Assembly: GCF_014529535.1 (NCBI RefSeq)
Contig: NW_023503456.1
Location: 1,872,133 to 1,936,132 of the forward strand
Length of the DNA: 64,000 nt
Direction of reading: 5' to 3'
Source: Bradysia coprophila
Lineage: Eukaryota; Arthropoda; Insecta; Diptera; Sciaridae
A program made the position numbers and the translations under genes. Under the pieces are notes generated by a model that ran no database searches, had not been told where the DNA came from, and was given only the letters and a program-made list of their open reading frames with translations. This document shows, piece by piece, positions 35,211 to 47,448 of this stretch. How positions within the stretch are numbered: the stretch's first letter is position 1; the number at the start of each line of letters is the position of its first letter.

Positions 35211-36090
35211 AGCCCCGTGCGAAGGTCTTGGGACTTATAAGACTACTAGGCCGCATTTTAGTAAGCTTTACTACAGCGCTGCCGGCAATTCGGTCTCGAT
35301 TTTCACAAAATTTCGTATGAGTGTGCTTAACTCGGTCCGTAAAAGCACGACTCGTGTCGTTGCATACATCTACAAAATCCACGCTCTTTAACTATTTTTC
35401 CCCGATAGGTAGTGATAATTGTAGGATCCCAGATGAAAATGAAAAAATTCGGTCGAGTAGGCTCAGAGATATGGTTGAAAAAGTGCTATCTTGGAGGTCA
35501 TGATTTATCGCATATATTTACGAAAGTATGGAGCAGACAACGATTATTAATGGCGCAAGTGAGAGAAATTGACCACACTAATCGTGAAAAAAATGTTTAT
35601 CAAAATCGGTTCACTGGATCATGAGCCCTCCGAGTGACCGTAAGTCGTGCTACTGGGCTATAGAATGATAGATGATGCAAACTGAAGCAAAAACCGCTTT
35701 TCAGCTTTTGGAACTACTGATGTTGGTTCACAAAGTTAAACCACTCCTCATGGTCCAGCATCTTCCCAGCTCTAGAACTTCAGGATTTTGAAGGATTTCT
35801 CAGGTTTCTTTGGTTCCCTTCTGGACATTCGGTATTATTGAGGTATTAGTATGTTGTTTCCCAAAATGCTAGCGACCTTCGTGGTCCACCATCTTCCCAG
35901 TTCCTGAACTTTAAGATTTTGAAAGATTTCTGTCGCTTTTTTGGTTCCCTTTTGGACTTTCGGTATAATTGTGGTATTAGCATATTGGTTCCCAAAATTC
36001 TAGCACCCCACATGGTGTTTCTTCTGGTAGTGAGTTGCGAGTTGCCCGGGGCTCAGCCGCAGCAAACACACCGACTATTCTGACGGCTTG
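35211..36090 (+). mobile_element. Helentron-like element, family B, diverged copy
   Basis: Starts agccccgtgcgaaggtcttg after a TTTT run and ends cggggctcagccgcagcaaa ... ctgacggcttg, the same end as 48700-50446. The interior lacks the 147-bp array. Two related segments of about 120 bp (near 35760-35880 and 35880-36000, sharing catcttcccag and ttcggtat) form an internal duplication. Confidence 0.75.
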
Positions 36091-36546
36091 TCTTTCGATA
36101 AAAAATAACTCGCAAAATTTTATGGAATTCTAGTTTGACCAGGCCATGCACACACAGACATAAATTAGTTTACAGCAATAAGTGATCGGAATGTGTGAAT
36201 TCGATTAGGCAAGGTTAGGACATCCAATGAACTTCTCGTCTCTGAATGAAGTACATTTTTATAACAGGAAATACCTACAAAGCGACCTGATAGCCAGTCA
36301 CTGATATTATGGCTTGTACTTTATAATCAATCGCTTTATCAGAATTGGTAATTTTTATTTTGATTACTTTATCAGACTACGTTGTACCCGAAAATATTGT
36401 TTTACTTTCACACCAATATAACCGACGATAATATTGGCTGTACATCACTTTGGCTAATTTAGTATTCGATAAGGTTGAAAACGATTCACATCTCACCTAA
36501 GAGTAAATCGCTTAGGTTTTATTTGAAAACGGAAACGGGTTGAAAA

Positions 36547-39500
36547 ATGCAACATCTGTGGTTACAAGTGATTTCTGTAATTGTTTTAACCTTAAGCTAT
36601 ATTGGATTAGTGCGTGGTCAAGGTATGAAGACTTGGTGGATTGTAAATATTTTGTCGACGTGTTTGTGGAACTGAGATGCTTGAGTGTAGAAAGAGAATT
36701 GTGATAAAGACACTTCAACGTTCAACCGAACGATAAAATGATCGATTAGTGTTCAGGTTTTAAATTAAGAAATGTATTGCGACAACAAAGACCGACTTGT
36801 TAACTTAAATGCTTTGAGGAACGGATATATTCATTGGTTGTCTATAAAACGTGGGCAAAAATAGGCAACGAACTTTGCCTGGTGGTAATTAACATATGGC
36901 AAACCTAAGGTCTAAATAAATCTAAATGAAAAATGTTTTTCGCGAAACACTACGGAGGTGCGGGAAGACATGAAAAGTACGAAAATATGCAATTTTGCTT
37001 ACTTTTCTCGCCTATAACTACTGGTCGACCAACCAGACTTTCCTAAAAGTAAAATACCTTTCATTTGACATATCGCACACAATTTGAGCGAAAGCACTCA
37101 GAGATATCATGTCCGGAGCGATAGCGGAGGACTTGACGCAGTCTAACCCCCAAAAAAAGAACGAAGAAATTTTTTTGAGACGCGGCAACTATGTATAGCC
37201 GAACATTTCAGTTTCTGTCCTTTGGACTTTATCACCACAAAACCTTTTCTATCTTATTCGCGCTTCAAATACGAGTAAAACGAGCTATCACTCGACTATG
37301 TAACTTTAAAATTGCCGGAGATACATCGCTTTGAAGTTGGTCATTTTTCATACTAAATACACCAAATTGACTCTTTCCAAACAATCAAAATCTTTCCACT
37401 TACTCTGTATGTTTCTGTCTGTCTATCTATCTATCTATCTATCTATCTATCGACGGTCGATCTCGGAAACTAGTCAGCCAATCTCCAGGAAATTTTGCAG
37501 GAGCCTCAGGGTGGGCATAAAAATGAAAATGTGATACGCCATTACCCCAGGAAAAACCAGAATTTTGTTTTATTGGCCTCGAAGTGGTTTCTGAGTGTGG
37601 TTTTCGAGGGTCGGGAACGCGTAGCTTAGCTGTATTGAAACCTGCAGAGGCGTGCGACCCATCAAATGAAAGGTCACACGATTCGAACAAACAAATAATT
37701 AGAAACATTGGTGCAGATCCGGTTGAGCTAGAGTGGTCAGAGTGACCAAATTTTGAGCTACTCGAGCGTAGGATGAAAGGACTAATATTTTTGCGATTAT
37801 GAGAGATAGAGATTTACTTTCTTCGGCAAAGTCTCAGAGTTTTACGAGTAGAACAGAGGGGCATATGCAAAAAATGTCAAAAATTGGAAACGGGTGGGTC
37901 AATTAGGGTTTTAGAGCTATTTCTTGAATGGTTGAAAATAGAGTTACTTTCTTCGTCAAATTTTCGTCAAAATTTCGATTTTCGTCAAATTTTCGATTTT
38001 CGTCAAATTTTCGATTTTCGTCAAATTTTTAAATTTCGTCAAATTTTGTCAAATTTTCAATTTCCGCAAATTTTCGAATTTTGTCAAATTTTCGATTTTC
38101 GTCAAATTTTCGATTTTCGTTAAATTTTCGATTTCCTTCTAATTTTCAAATTTCGTTAAATTTTCAAATTTCGTCAAATTTTCGATTTTCGTCAAATTTT
38201 CGAATTTTGTTACATTTTCGATTTTCGTCAATTTTTTGAATTAGAACTGTTCTAAAAAGCAGTGTTGACTACACTTCTAAAACGACTGATATCCCAACAA
38301 AAATCTCTTCGAGAAAAGTGTGACGCAGTTGAGACTTTTGTTGGGATATTTAATTTTTAAGAAAATCCGGCTTGCACAACAGTCTATTGGCGAGAAAGCA
38401 AGAAAAACTGCATATTTTCCTACTTTCCATGTTTTTCCGTACCTCTAAGGCGAAGCGAAACATTTAACAAATGAAGTAGCAGACCGCATTTGTGAATTAA
38501 GAGCAATGTACTGATGCAGCAGCAGATTGTTGTAAATAGAGTTTGGCTCAATAAAATTAGACTGAGAGCATATCAGTCCCTCATACAAGACATACAGTTT
38601 AGAATCTGTGCCAGACAAGGAAAAATTTTCGATTTTTGACTTTGACAGAATCAGGGATCCTCTATTGAATATTATTCCTACTCGCTGAGTTCACAGATAA
38701 TATCCGACAATATTTGCCCAAGTGCCTATCACCGTAATGGCGTCAGACACTACTAATTCGATTAACCTTTTCAAAGCGGCCAAATCTTGTACTTCATTAG
38801 CTCGATTGTACTTTTTGCTACACAACATAAATCTAGCTTCAGACAGTCATCCATTATAGTTGGCGTTGTGTGCTTGGACAGACGTTTATAAGAAAGTAAT
38901 CGGAGTTTCTCGGCACTAAAACAGTTCAGACACGTCGACCGACAAATGAATCGCGTTCGATTTTGCAACGCATGTTAAAATACGTTTCATATTTTAGTGT
39001 GCACCAGCGAAGATATAACTGCCGAGGAATGGGAATGGGGAATCGTAAACGACAAAATAGACGCCTCATTCTCGGGAACCTTAGCTGAATTTCGGATGAG
39101 AGATACAATTAGCATTACAACGGAAAGTAGCAGTCGACAGTACATTGATGCTGCTTTGGAAGGCGATGTTTTAAGGATATTCACAACCGAGGCTTTCGCC
39201 AGTTACGAAGACCAAGAAACGGCGTTTCAAATCCAGCTGAGAATAACATTCGTCTGTGCGTCACCATCTACGACACGTATTGTGTTTTATCAAGGAATAA
39301 ACAGTGCGAATAATCATCCGCCAAAGTTTTCCGAGTCTGAATACACGATTCCGGTTACGTTGCCGTTGCCCAAAGGTTTCGATTTAACATTTTTCAAAGT
39401 GAGACTTAACCTGACTTGAACGACAACAAATTCAAATTTTATCCCTTAAAATACAGGAAGTGCTAGCGAGAGACATTGACTTGGAACACAATCAGGTCAC

Positions 39501-42500
39501 GTTCCGTTCGCCAGCATCGGATTTTATCGATGTGGGAACGTCGGAGAGAATTGGCGACGACAAGAAAACATTCTACGCCACATTGGTTCTGAATCAACAA
39601 CTTCTGACGTTGCCACAAAATTTCTCTTTCACAATTACGGCGACCGTGAGTTACATTCAGTGTTTGCATCGCGATAGCCAGTTCATAAATTGTGTTTAAA
39701 GGATAGTGGTGTCGAATTCAGCCGAGGCGATTCAGCCCAGATTCACATTGTGGCAGACGGAAACGCTACCTATATTCCGCCGCCAAGATTTGAAGAGGCT
39801 ATTTACCGCGGAGACATCAGCGAAACCGGAGAGTTTTCCTGTGAAACACCAACTATCGTGGAAGATACCTATTCAGACGAATTGAGCTACACACTAAGCG
39901 GCACCGATGGTGATTTATTTTCGGTTGAAGCACGTCCTCCATACTCAGTTGCAGTGACATTAAAAGCGCCCATTACTGAAGAGAATTTAGTTGGAAAAAC
40001 GTTTTTCACGGCTACGATTTCTGCGAATCATCCGGAAGTGCCCAGTGGCTCAACGGTATTGCTAGTTAGTCTGCCTAGTGTACCGGTTGTTACAACGCCG
40101 AAACCAAGCTTCGAGAAGTCCTTGATTCGAGGCTCAATCAATGCAGAATTGGAATTGTTTGTCGAGACGATTGTTTTGTCTGTTCAATCGTATACGTTGG
40201 ACACAACTTTTTCGATGACTGGAGGTAGTTTTTACTTACTAAATGATTCAAACGTATCTCCCGGTCTAATTGTAACTTTCCATATGTTAGACGACAGTTC
40301 AACATTCACTCTGACAAACGAACAGAATGTGGTGACGATCAGATTGAATGGTCCTCTGGCCGAGGAAGAACTTCTGACCAGAGAATTTTATTCGTTTGTG
40401 GTTGCCGCAACCAATCCAGTCAGTGGAGTTGCAGAGACGGCGGTTCTTATTTCACTGCCGCCGAAAATATGCGAAGGTATGCACATAACAGAACAGTTTC
40501 TAAGCACAAGCCCATTTTCCACTTCGGTTGGTGTTGAGACAACCGAAAGTGCGCATACATATTCGACTTCGGTTGGTGTTGGGACAACCGAAAGTACGCA
40601 TACATTATCGACTTTGATTGATTTGGAGGTAATTGAAAGCACGTCAACGGTATTTACTACTTTGGTTGATTCGAACCCAACCGAAGATACTAGCGCCCAT
40701 ACTACACTGATTAGTACGGAAACTACTGAGAAAATTTGGAACGAAACAACGAACTGGTCTTGTCCATAGCAAAATGGTTCGGATAATTGGAATAAATTTA
40801 CATTGACATGAGCACACACACAAATTAATTAACAAATTAACACAATAAAATACACAAATGGTGGACTAATTGTTGTGCTTTCAAAAGTTAGGAACAGTTG
40901 ATTACAGTGGAGGCTGCGAAAGTGATTCATTACGTGACGCGACAATTTTGTGATAAAAGCAAACTAACAAGTGGGTGTTTTTGAGCAACCATCTTCGATG
41001 CCTGTCTTTCCGGCAAGTGTAGCGTTTGTATATCCGAGCCGGAGGCGAACTACACTTTTCGAAGAAGAAAAAAACAGTTACGAAAAGGAGTTGTTGTGAG
41101 TGATTTTGCGAGTACCACAAGCTTGTCTCCGAATTAATGAATTACGTAGCAGCATCCAACGTATTCTGGTTTACTGTCTGTCCCATTCGAAAGTTAATTG
41201 TCACAAATCCATTAAGGTTAAATTAACCGGAAATATTCTTCATTTTTGCATGGGTCCAAACTGTCATGTAATGGCCAACTTTCGCTTGGGGCAGACATAA
41301 AAAGAACGTAAATTCGGTGACACGAAAAAATTTGTAAAATCCGTCTATTCAATAACATGTAATGAGTACTCTCGCTATGTTATCATTAGATTCAGTTAGG
41401 AATTTCCATCGATTTAGCTACTAGTCCGGGGCTTATGTCATGTCATTTCGTCGTATTCTTAAATTTAACTTTCTATCCCAGGTGATACGGTAAGAAAAAG
41501 TATGGAACGAAATTGTTCTTTCCAAGCTCCGGTAGGCCGATGGATCCGATAATTTTACCATTTTTGTGAAAAACTTGAATAACTCGATGAAAGAAGCAAC
41601 GCTTTCAATCCAACAGTTTTTTCGTTTGAAACAGAGAAATGAAAAGTTGGTACGCCTGCGACCTAGATAGAAGGAACATTGGCAATGACAACTACTTTTA
41701 ATGGGAGAGAACGAATCAATTTGTTGATGAACCAGCTGTCATTATACACATTCATGGTGTCTCGCCACGGGAGTACCAACATGTCATTTATCTGGGCTGC
41801 AAAGTTCACTCAATCAAAGTTTATTTAAACATTGAAGGTAATGCAAATCCAGAAAAACTCACGGAATCCTACTTTCGGATGAATACCATTTTTAGGTCTT
41901 TTTTCCATAGGAAAAAAAGACCTATTATGGTCACTTCATCTGTCCGTCCGTTCATCCGTCCGTCCGTCCGTCCGTCTGTGTCACAAATCAAATATGATTG
42001 ATAAAAGATAGAAATGCAATGCTACTATGAGCAAACCAACACCAGGCAAATCAATTATTATTTGTTATCTCGTCACCGATCGCTCATAGCTGACATTGCA
42101 ATTTGAAAGTTTGGCAGTTGTTGGTAGTTGGACCTCCAAATTATTTAGCAGCAAAGATGTTTCTTACTCGAGAGATGCACGACTGATGAAATTATTTGAC
42201 CTGCTGGTCCATTTATAAATCGAGTATTTGGTAGTTGACTACCAAAGTGGTAGTTGACTACCAAAGTGGTAGTTGACTACCAAAGTGGTAGTTGACTACC
42301 AAAGTGGTAGTTGACTACCAAAGTGGTAGTTGACTACCAAAGTGGTAGTTGACTACCAAAGTGGTAGTTGACTACCAAAGTGGTAGTTGACTACCAAAGT
42401 GGTAGTTGACTACCAAAGTGGTAGTTGACTACCAAAGTGGTAGTTGACTACCAAAGTGGTAGTTGACTACCAAAGTGGTAGTTGACTACCAAAGTGGTAG

Positions 42501-45500
42501 TTGACTACCAAAGTGGTAGTGGACTACCAAAGTGGTAGTTGACTACCAAAGTGGTAGTTGACTACCAAAGTGGTAGTTGACTACCAAAGTGGTAGTTGAC
42601 TACCAAAGTGGTAGTTGACTACCAAAGTGGTAGTTGACTACCAAAGTGATAATTGACTACCAAAGTGGTAGCTGACTACCAAAGTGGTAGCTGACTACCA
42701 AAGTGGTAGCTGACTACCAAAGTGGTAGCTGACTACCAAAGTGGTAGCTGACTACCAAAGTGGTAGTTGACTGCCAAAGTGGTAGTTGACTACCAAACTA
42801 ATACGGATGTTGTAGAGATGTTTACTGTTTGAGAGGTGAACACCGACTGATAAAAAAGGCGGCTCGCTTGCCTGTTTATAATTCGAAAATTTGATAGTTG
42901 AATATCAAAGTGGTACTTGAATGAGTACCAAGCTAGTAGTAAACAAAAATTTAAAAAAATATGAAAAAAGACCTCACCAGGCTTCAGCCGGTCTATTCTT
43001 GTTTATAACGTTGGTCACGTTTGGTGCAACATAACAATTCTTATATTCACCCAAAGCTTGGGTTCCGTAAAATTTGTGATCCGCTGAGCGATTGCGTCAT
43101 CATCAGTGTTTATGTAGTTCTTATTCATAAGCTTTGTGGAAGATTTTTAGACCCGTACGAAGTACTAGGGTCCTGTAGGTATTACCACAACGTTTGTAAC
43201 ATGACGAGGTCGACTCGCTGAGTAAGGGGAAACCTATTATAGTTTTCCAGAGATGCCAAATCAGCGGTATGAAAATGTCTGTCTGCCCGTACTCTAATGC
43301 TTGATTTCCTCTTACGCCGTTTACGCTCCGTTTAACTAAACAACGCGTCTTTTTTATTGTTTTATTCGTGAGTGAGAGCTCTTTTCTTTGTGAAAAGCTA
43401 AATGGCGTATAATCGTTTTCAAGACACAAAAATAACCGCTAATCTTGGATTTATGATTACATAATAACGGTAAAATTACCGGAACTACCGGTTTACCGGA
43501 GCCGGGAAAACGTTGTGTTCCATATAGTTACTCATATTCTACTGGAGCCACTTTTCGTGACATAAGCGCCCTGACTATACACAAAGGAAGTCGATACTTC
43601 TTGGAATTAATTTTTCTGCGACATTAGATTTCTGATACTTCCATCAATACAACAATAAAACGCTAATTGAAGCCACTTTTATTGTTTGTCTAAATTTACT
43701 TTTTCTTAGATAAGACAGAATCAATACAAGAACCGAACACTTAGCAATCAAAATGATAAATTTAATCAATTCATGATTCATCAATCACTTGACAAGACCA
43801 TGATTAATTGAAAGAAAACAAAATTTTATTTCCCCCCCCCATCCCATACCTCATTCAATCCGTAAATCTCCCATCAATCTCAAAATACCATAGAGTGTCC
43901 CGAATGTCCGGAACCCACTATCTGTCCCGAATGTCCCGAAACGACTGCTTGTCCCGATTGTACAACGCCTTCCCCTCCTGCGGTCGATTTGAGTCCCAAA
44001 TTTCAGAATCAGTTTTATAGTTTCACTATAAAATCGAACGAGTTCGGTAAAATTGGAGACGTACTCGCCGAGTCGCTGAGTGCGGATGCCGTAATTGAGT
44101 ATTCGATAGCGACGGAAAATGGTGAGGAATTTATTATCCGATATTCTTATACATTGACATAACATTTAGCATTCCGACGTTGACACAGCATACTTCATGA
44201 CGAAACTAACCATTGATCCGAGCACGGGCGAGATATTTCTGCAAGAGGAAATCAATTCCGGATACTACGAAGCGGAGGTGACGGCTGGAATTTCGGTTGA
44301 CGATGAGATTTTGCGAAGTTCCAGTGTGGTAATGGGAATAATTTCATTTTACATGCTTTTGTTCTCCCCTGAGTCGAAAGTGGCTTATTACAACCCTAGA
44401 GATGAACAGTAAATTGACTTTAGGCTCAGTAGCACGTACAGCCCATTTCATAGCACGGGATGCAAATATGAAGTCTTGTCTGTGTGAGCTTAATGTCCTC
44501 GGCTTCGCCTCGGATCAGCAAAAATTCACACGAAAACTCTACTTTTCACCGTTTTATGTAAATTTTGTTGATTCGAGGCGGTGCCGAGGTCAATAAATAC
44601 ACGAAAACGAGAAACTTTTCAACTTTTTATCCCAAGTTATTTAATGGATTTTACATGCTTTTGAGCTTAAGAGTGATATCGCCAAATCTTCAGGTGATTG
44701 GGGAACAAGCGGTCGCCGATTTAAATGAGTTATAGCTCGTTGGATTCGTCTTTCAATTCTAGGAAACACGTATCTTTCACTTTTTCTTAAAAAAAATTGT
44801 TTTCTGTGAAAAGCGTTCAAAAGTGAAGACATGTCAGAGGGTACCGAAAACAGTTTTTCGACAATAACTCTAGAAAAAATTATTTTAAATTGTTGTAATG
44901 TTGAACGAATGTCGGCCTTGGAAAGGCCAGCTACAACACCCCATACTCGGTTCCGTGGAACATCGATGCTGCAGAGAAGGCGGACTCTCCGAACATTCAC
45001 TATATTTTATTTTTAGTCATAACTCTCGTGGATCTACTCGCACCAAGCGGTGCGTATACTCTGCCTGTAGGTCTTTCCAAGGCCGACATTCGTACAACAT
45101 TACAACAATTTAAAATAAATTTTTTTAGAAAAAGTGAAAGATACGTGTTTCCTAGAATTGAAAGACGAATCCAACGAGCTATCACTCATTGAAATCGGAG
45201 ACCGCTTGTTCCCCAATCAGCTGAAGATTTGGCAATATCACTCTTAAAATCAATTCACTTTTCATCCCAAGGGTGGTAATAAGCTACTTACGAACCTAGG
45301 AAAACCAAACGCATGTAAAAGACTATTCAAATGTGTCCGAAGTAAAATATGCAAAATTTGCAGATAAGACTCACAGTTCTGCTAGTCAGTACATGTCCGG
45401 ATGGAAATAAAACTGTCGAAAAGTCGCTGACCATTCAATATTTGAGGGAGAACGAAATTCATCGAAATATTTTCCCCAGCAAAATTGATGATTGCAATTA

Positions 45501-47448
45501 CGTTATCCGAAGTATCCAGCCGAATGACAAAGGTTTGACGGCTACACTCCCTTTAAAATATAATGACTGAAGGCGCTCATTGATTATCAATTTAGAATAC
45601 GTCACTATTAACAATGAGACCAATATGTTGGAGTCGATTAGCTTTGACAGAGAAGACAGCATATTCAACGAGTACGAAGTGCCTCAAATTCAGATCAAAC
45701 TGAAACTCAATTGCGATGGCGATACTCCAACAGCAGCTAGACAATTGGACCGTTATCAAGCACCCCATCGATCCTATTCCATCAATGTCACCAAATCACC
45801 GTTACCCCGTTCCATTGATCCATCGATAGGCGACGGTCGCTGGTATACCCTAACCAATGACATTGACTTCACATCCGATTTGACGGTAATCAACATAATC
45901 ATCGAGGACGTAAACGACAACTATCCGATATTCGATTCATCGACGCCATCGTTCGTCGGGTATCCAGAAACCGCAGTAGCGAATCGCATTATACCGACAC
46001 AGTTGACGGTTATCCATGCGACAGACATCGATGCTGGCGATAATGCTAGAATCAGATATTCCCTGGCAGAAAACAATTATTTCCAAATCAATCCGGACAG
46101 TGGCATCATCACACCGTTGAGCGATGGATGGTCTAACGTTAATTCGGTTGAATTAATGATTTATGCCACCGACAATTACGGTGCCAGAAATGGACTGTCG
46201 ACGTCGCATGCTTTGTACGTGAGGAAATTGGAAGAGCAGCACCTGACTATTGTCACCCTAAGAGACGACAATCTTAACTCGACGGCGGACGGTGTGATTG
46301 AACAGCTGAATGCGGAGAGTTCAATAAAAATGTTGCTTCTTCATTCGGCTGCTGTTCCATACCTTCCGATTAGTTCCAGACAGAGACAGAGTGTTCCTTC
46401 AAATGCTCTTAGGATGATTGTGTATGCACTGGATGATAATGGCCAACCATTGGGAACGTTACAAGTGCAGAGGTATGACTCGAAAGAAATGCTCGTTGGA
46501 TTCGGTCTGACCAGAACCCGAACCTGAACTAAGATTTCTTCAGGTTCGTCCCGAATTTTCGAATTCGGGTTCAAGTCGAACCGGACCCGATTCTGATCCC
46601 CAACCAGAACTTTCAGTTACAGGTCTGACCCGAACCTGATCTGAACCTGAAATTTTCAGCATGGATCAGGTCGGTGATGTCTGGGGTGAAAGTTTCAGGT
46701 TATCCGATCTGATTCATGCTGAAAAATTTCAGGTTCGGATTGAAGACCGGTTCGGGTCAATCTGAATTGAAACAGGTCAACCTGAAACCGATCCGAGCCT
46801 TAATCGTCTCACAGTGATGACGAAAATCAAATTTCAGACAACTGGAGCCATTTGTGAACCAGAGACAATTAACATTCAGTTCATACGAAGACTGGGACGA
46901 AACCAGCGACGATGATTTCGAATACACCGTGTGGATCATTGTTGTCAGTGTTATGAGTGGCATTATTTTACTAGCTGTGGTAGCACTATTTCTGCTGTGG
47001 TGGTTCAAAATTCGTCCGTATGAGTACAAGACAATGATCGACGAAACAGCCACATCGCAAGAAAATCTTCAGGGTGACTTCAATGACGCCGGTGTCGTCG
47101 AATCAACGCCGCCGATGCCACGATTCGAAACCGAAAAGCGTGAATCGGTGAACATCAGTGGATCAACCGAAATGGGTACAGTTGCAAAGGCAGAGACAGT
47201 AAAAGTTAAAACATTTTTAATGCTGCTCCATTTCAGAATCCACGGATGAGCCAACGAAACGAGCAGTTATGTTGTTAAATTTATTAGACGGTGATGAGGA
47301 TGCGGTTTCGCTAGACAATTCGTTTGGCGAAGAAAGTGAACGGAGAGAACGGAAGAAGTCGCAAGGGGTTACATTCAATGAGCTTGTTGAACGTATTGAT
47401 ATTGAAACCGATCCAGTAAGAGATTCCGACACAGATCTTAGAAGATAA
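36547..47448 (+). CDS. Single-pass transmembrane cadherin, about 1134 aa, 10 exons
   Basis: Exons 36547-36622, 38998-39398, 39457-39645, 39702-40476, 43894-44121, 44189-44328, 45364-45532, 45596-46472, 46838-47175 and 47237-47448 join with every phase consistent. Exon 1 is a signal peptide (MQHLWLQVISVIVLTLSYIG). Cadherin-type repeats begin at PPKFSESEYTI, PPRFEEAIYRG, PSFEKSLIRGS and SPKFQNQFYSF, and near PIFDSSTPSF. The calcium-binding DVNDN box is seen only at about 764-768 with TDIDAGDNA after it; earlier linkers lack it. A Cys-Pro linker (ECPECPEPTICPECPETTAC) lies at about 481-500. The membrane span is at about 982-1008, with a 126-aa tail lacking a catenin-site I can recognise. Introns 1, 4 and 6 are filled with repeats. 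The exon-6 acceptor and exon-4 donor are the least certain joins. Confidence 0.87.
36623..37131. other. Start of cadherin intron 1
   Basis: Non-coding. A segment at about 36950-37010 (aaaagtacgaaaatatgcaa) resembles parts of 27750-27810 and 38390-38445, perhaps the body of the SINE-like family. Confidence 0.5.
37132..38345 (+). repeat. Interspersed repeat D (in cadherin intron 1)
   Basis: Runs from gacttgacgcagtctaac to gtgacgcagttgagac. Landmarks: a (tcta)n run at 37418-37450, cctcagggtgggcataaaaa, gagttttacgagtagaacag, ggggcatatgcaaaaaatgt. It recurs inverted at about 60060-61020 and in part at 55072-55330. It ends with the 18-bp array below. No protein is encoded. Confidence 0.8.
37965..38240. 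repeat. 18-bp minisatellite (ttcgattttcgtcaaatt)
   Basis: About 15 degenerate tandem copies within repeat D. Shorter tracts of the same word occur at 52600-52745, 55200-55250, 60120-60205 (inverse) and 61395-61470. Confidence 0.9.
39702..40769 (+). CDS. Alternative last exon: secreted, Thr/Ser-rich short cadherin form
   Basis: If exon 4 is not spliced at 40476 (gaag/gtatgc), the frame runs on for 97 codons to tag at 40767. The extension is Thr/Ser-rich with imperfect repeats (STSVGVETTESAHTYSTSVG and following, then DSNPTEDTSAHTTLIST), mucin-like, and ends NETTNWSCP. AATAAA words at 40790 and 40844 follow the stop. The product would be about 577 aa with a signal peptide and no membrane span. 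A second possible donor (gag/gtaatt, 40629) would instead put part of this stretch into the long form, joining at 43896. Confidence 0.6.
   Translation, partial: DSGVEFSRGDSAQIHIVADGNATYIPPPRFEEAIYRGDISETGEFSCETPTIVEDTYSDELSYTLSGTDGDLFSVEARPPYSVAVTLKAPITEENLVGKTFFTATISANHPEVPSGSTVLLVSLPSVPVVTTPKPSFEKSLIRGSINAELELFVETIVLSVQSYTLDTTFSMTGGSFYLLNDSNVSPGLIVTFHMLDDSSTFTLTNEQNVVTIRLNGPLAEEELLTREFYSFVVAATNPVSGVAETAVLISLPPKICEGMHITEQFLSTSPFSTSVGVETTESAHTYSTSVGVGTTESTHTLSTLIDLEVIESTSTVFTTLVDSNPTEDTSAHTTLISTETTEKIWNETTNWSCP
40770..41893. other. Cadherin intron 4, left part / possible 3' UTR
   Basis: Two AATAAA words (40790, 40844) close to the tag at 40767. The rest is non-coding and shows no repeat ends. 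Confidence 0.55.
41894..42997 (+). mobile_element. Helentron-like element, family C, with palindrome array
   Basis: After TTTTT it starts aggtcttttttccatagg aaaaaaagacct, a perfect 13-bp terminal hairpin. Near the other end is aaaaaagacct, the inverse of its first bases, followed by a hairpin accaggcttcagccggt and ctattc. A run of gtccgtccgtcc lies near the start. The interior is dominated by the 19-bp array at 42228-42799. Same architecture as families A and B but different sequence. Confidence 0.72.
42228..42799. repeat. 19-bp palindromic minisatellite, about 30 copies
   Basis: The unit agtggtagttgactaccaa repeats in tandem. Each unit contains ggtagt/tg/actacc, a 6-bp stem with 2-nt loop. 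Near 42664-42760 six units carry gtagctgac, breaking the stem, and 42650 has gataattgac. Most other units are identical, so the array was homogenised recently. Confidence 0.97.
43149..43305 (+). mobile_element. Helentron-like family A, 5' fragment
   Basis: agacccgtacgaagtactag after TTTT, then ctgagtaaggggaaacctat and agatgccaaatcagc as in 53140 onward. It breaks off at about 43305. Confidence 0.8.
44329..45363. other. Cadherin intron 6
   Basis: Holds the foldback below and otherwise no coding sequence. Short segments (aggcggtgccgaggtcaata) are unexplained. Confidence 0.6.
44660..45247. mobile_element. Foldback element in cadherin intron 6
   Basis: Left: gagtgatatcgccaaatctt, ggggaacaagcggtcgccga, caattctaggaaacacgtat, and aaattgttgtaatgttgaac then gaatgtcggccttggaaa. 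The right arm has the inverses in reverse order (tttccaaggccgacattcgt at 45075, cgtgtttcctagaattgaaa at 45145, gatttggcaatatcactctt at 45225). Arms are 180-270 bp because one internal block was lost from the right. Confidence 0.88.
46510..46800. repeat. Degenerate cluster of aacctga words in both orientations
   Basis: Cadherin intron 8 contains many gaacctga/tcaggttc words without fixed spacing. A comparable cluster of aacctga/acctaaacctga is at 55660-55860. No element ends are visible. Confidence 0.7.

Noticed and set aside
38240..38997. Extra cadherin exon between exon 1 and exon 2
   Set aside because: Exon 1 (phase 1) joins exon 2 directly in frame, and no open, spliceable stretch with cadherin-like sequence is seen here.
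42228..42799. CRISPR-like array of palindromic repeats
   Set aside because: Units are contiguous with no unique spacers, the DNA is eukaryotic, and no cas genes occur.
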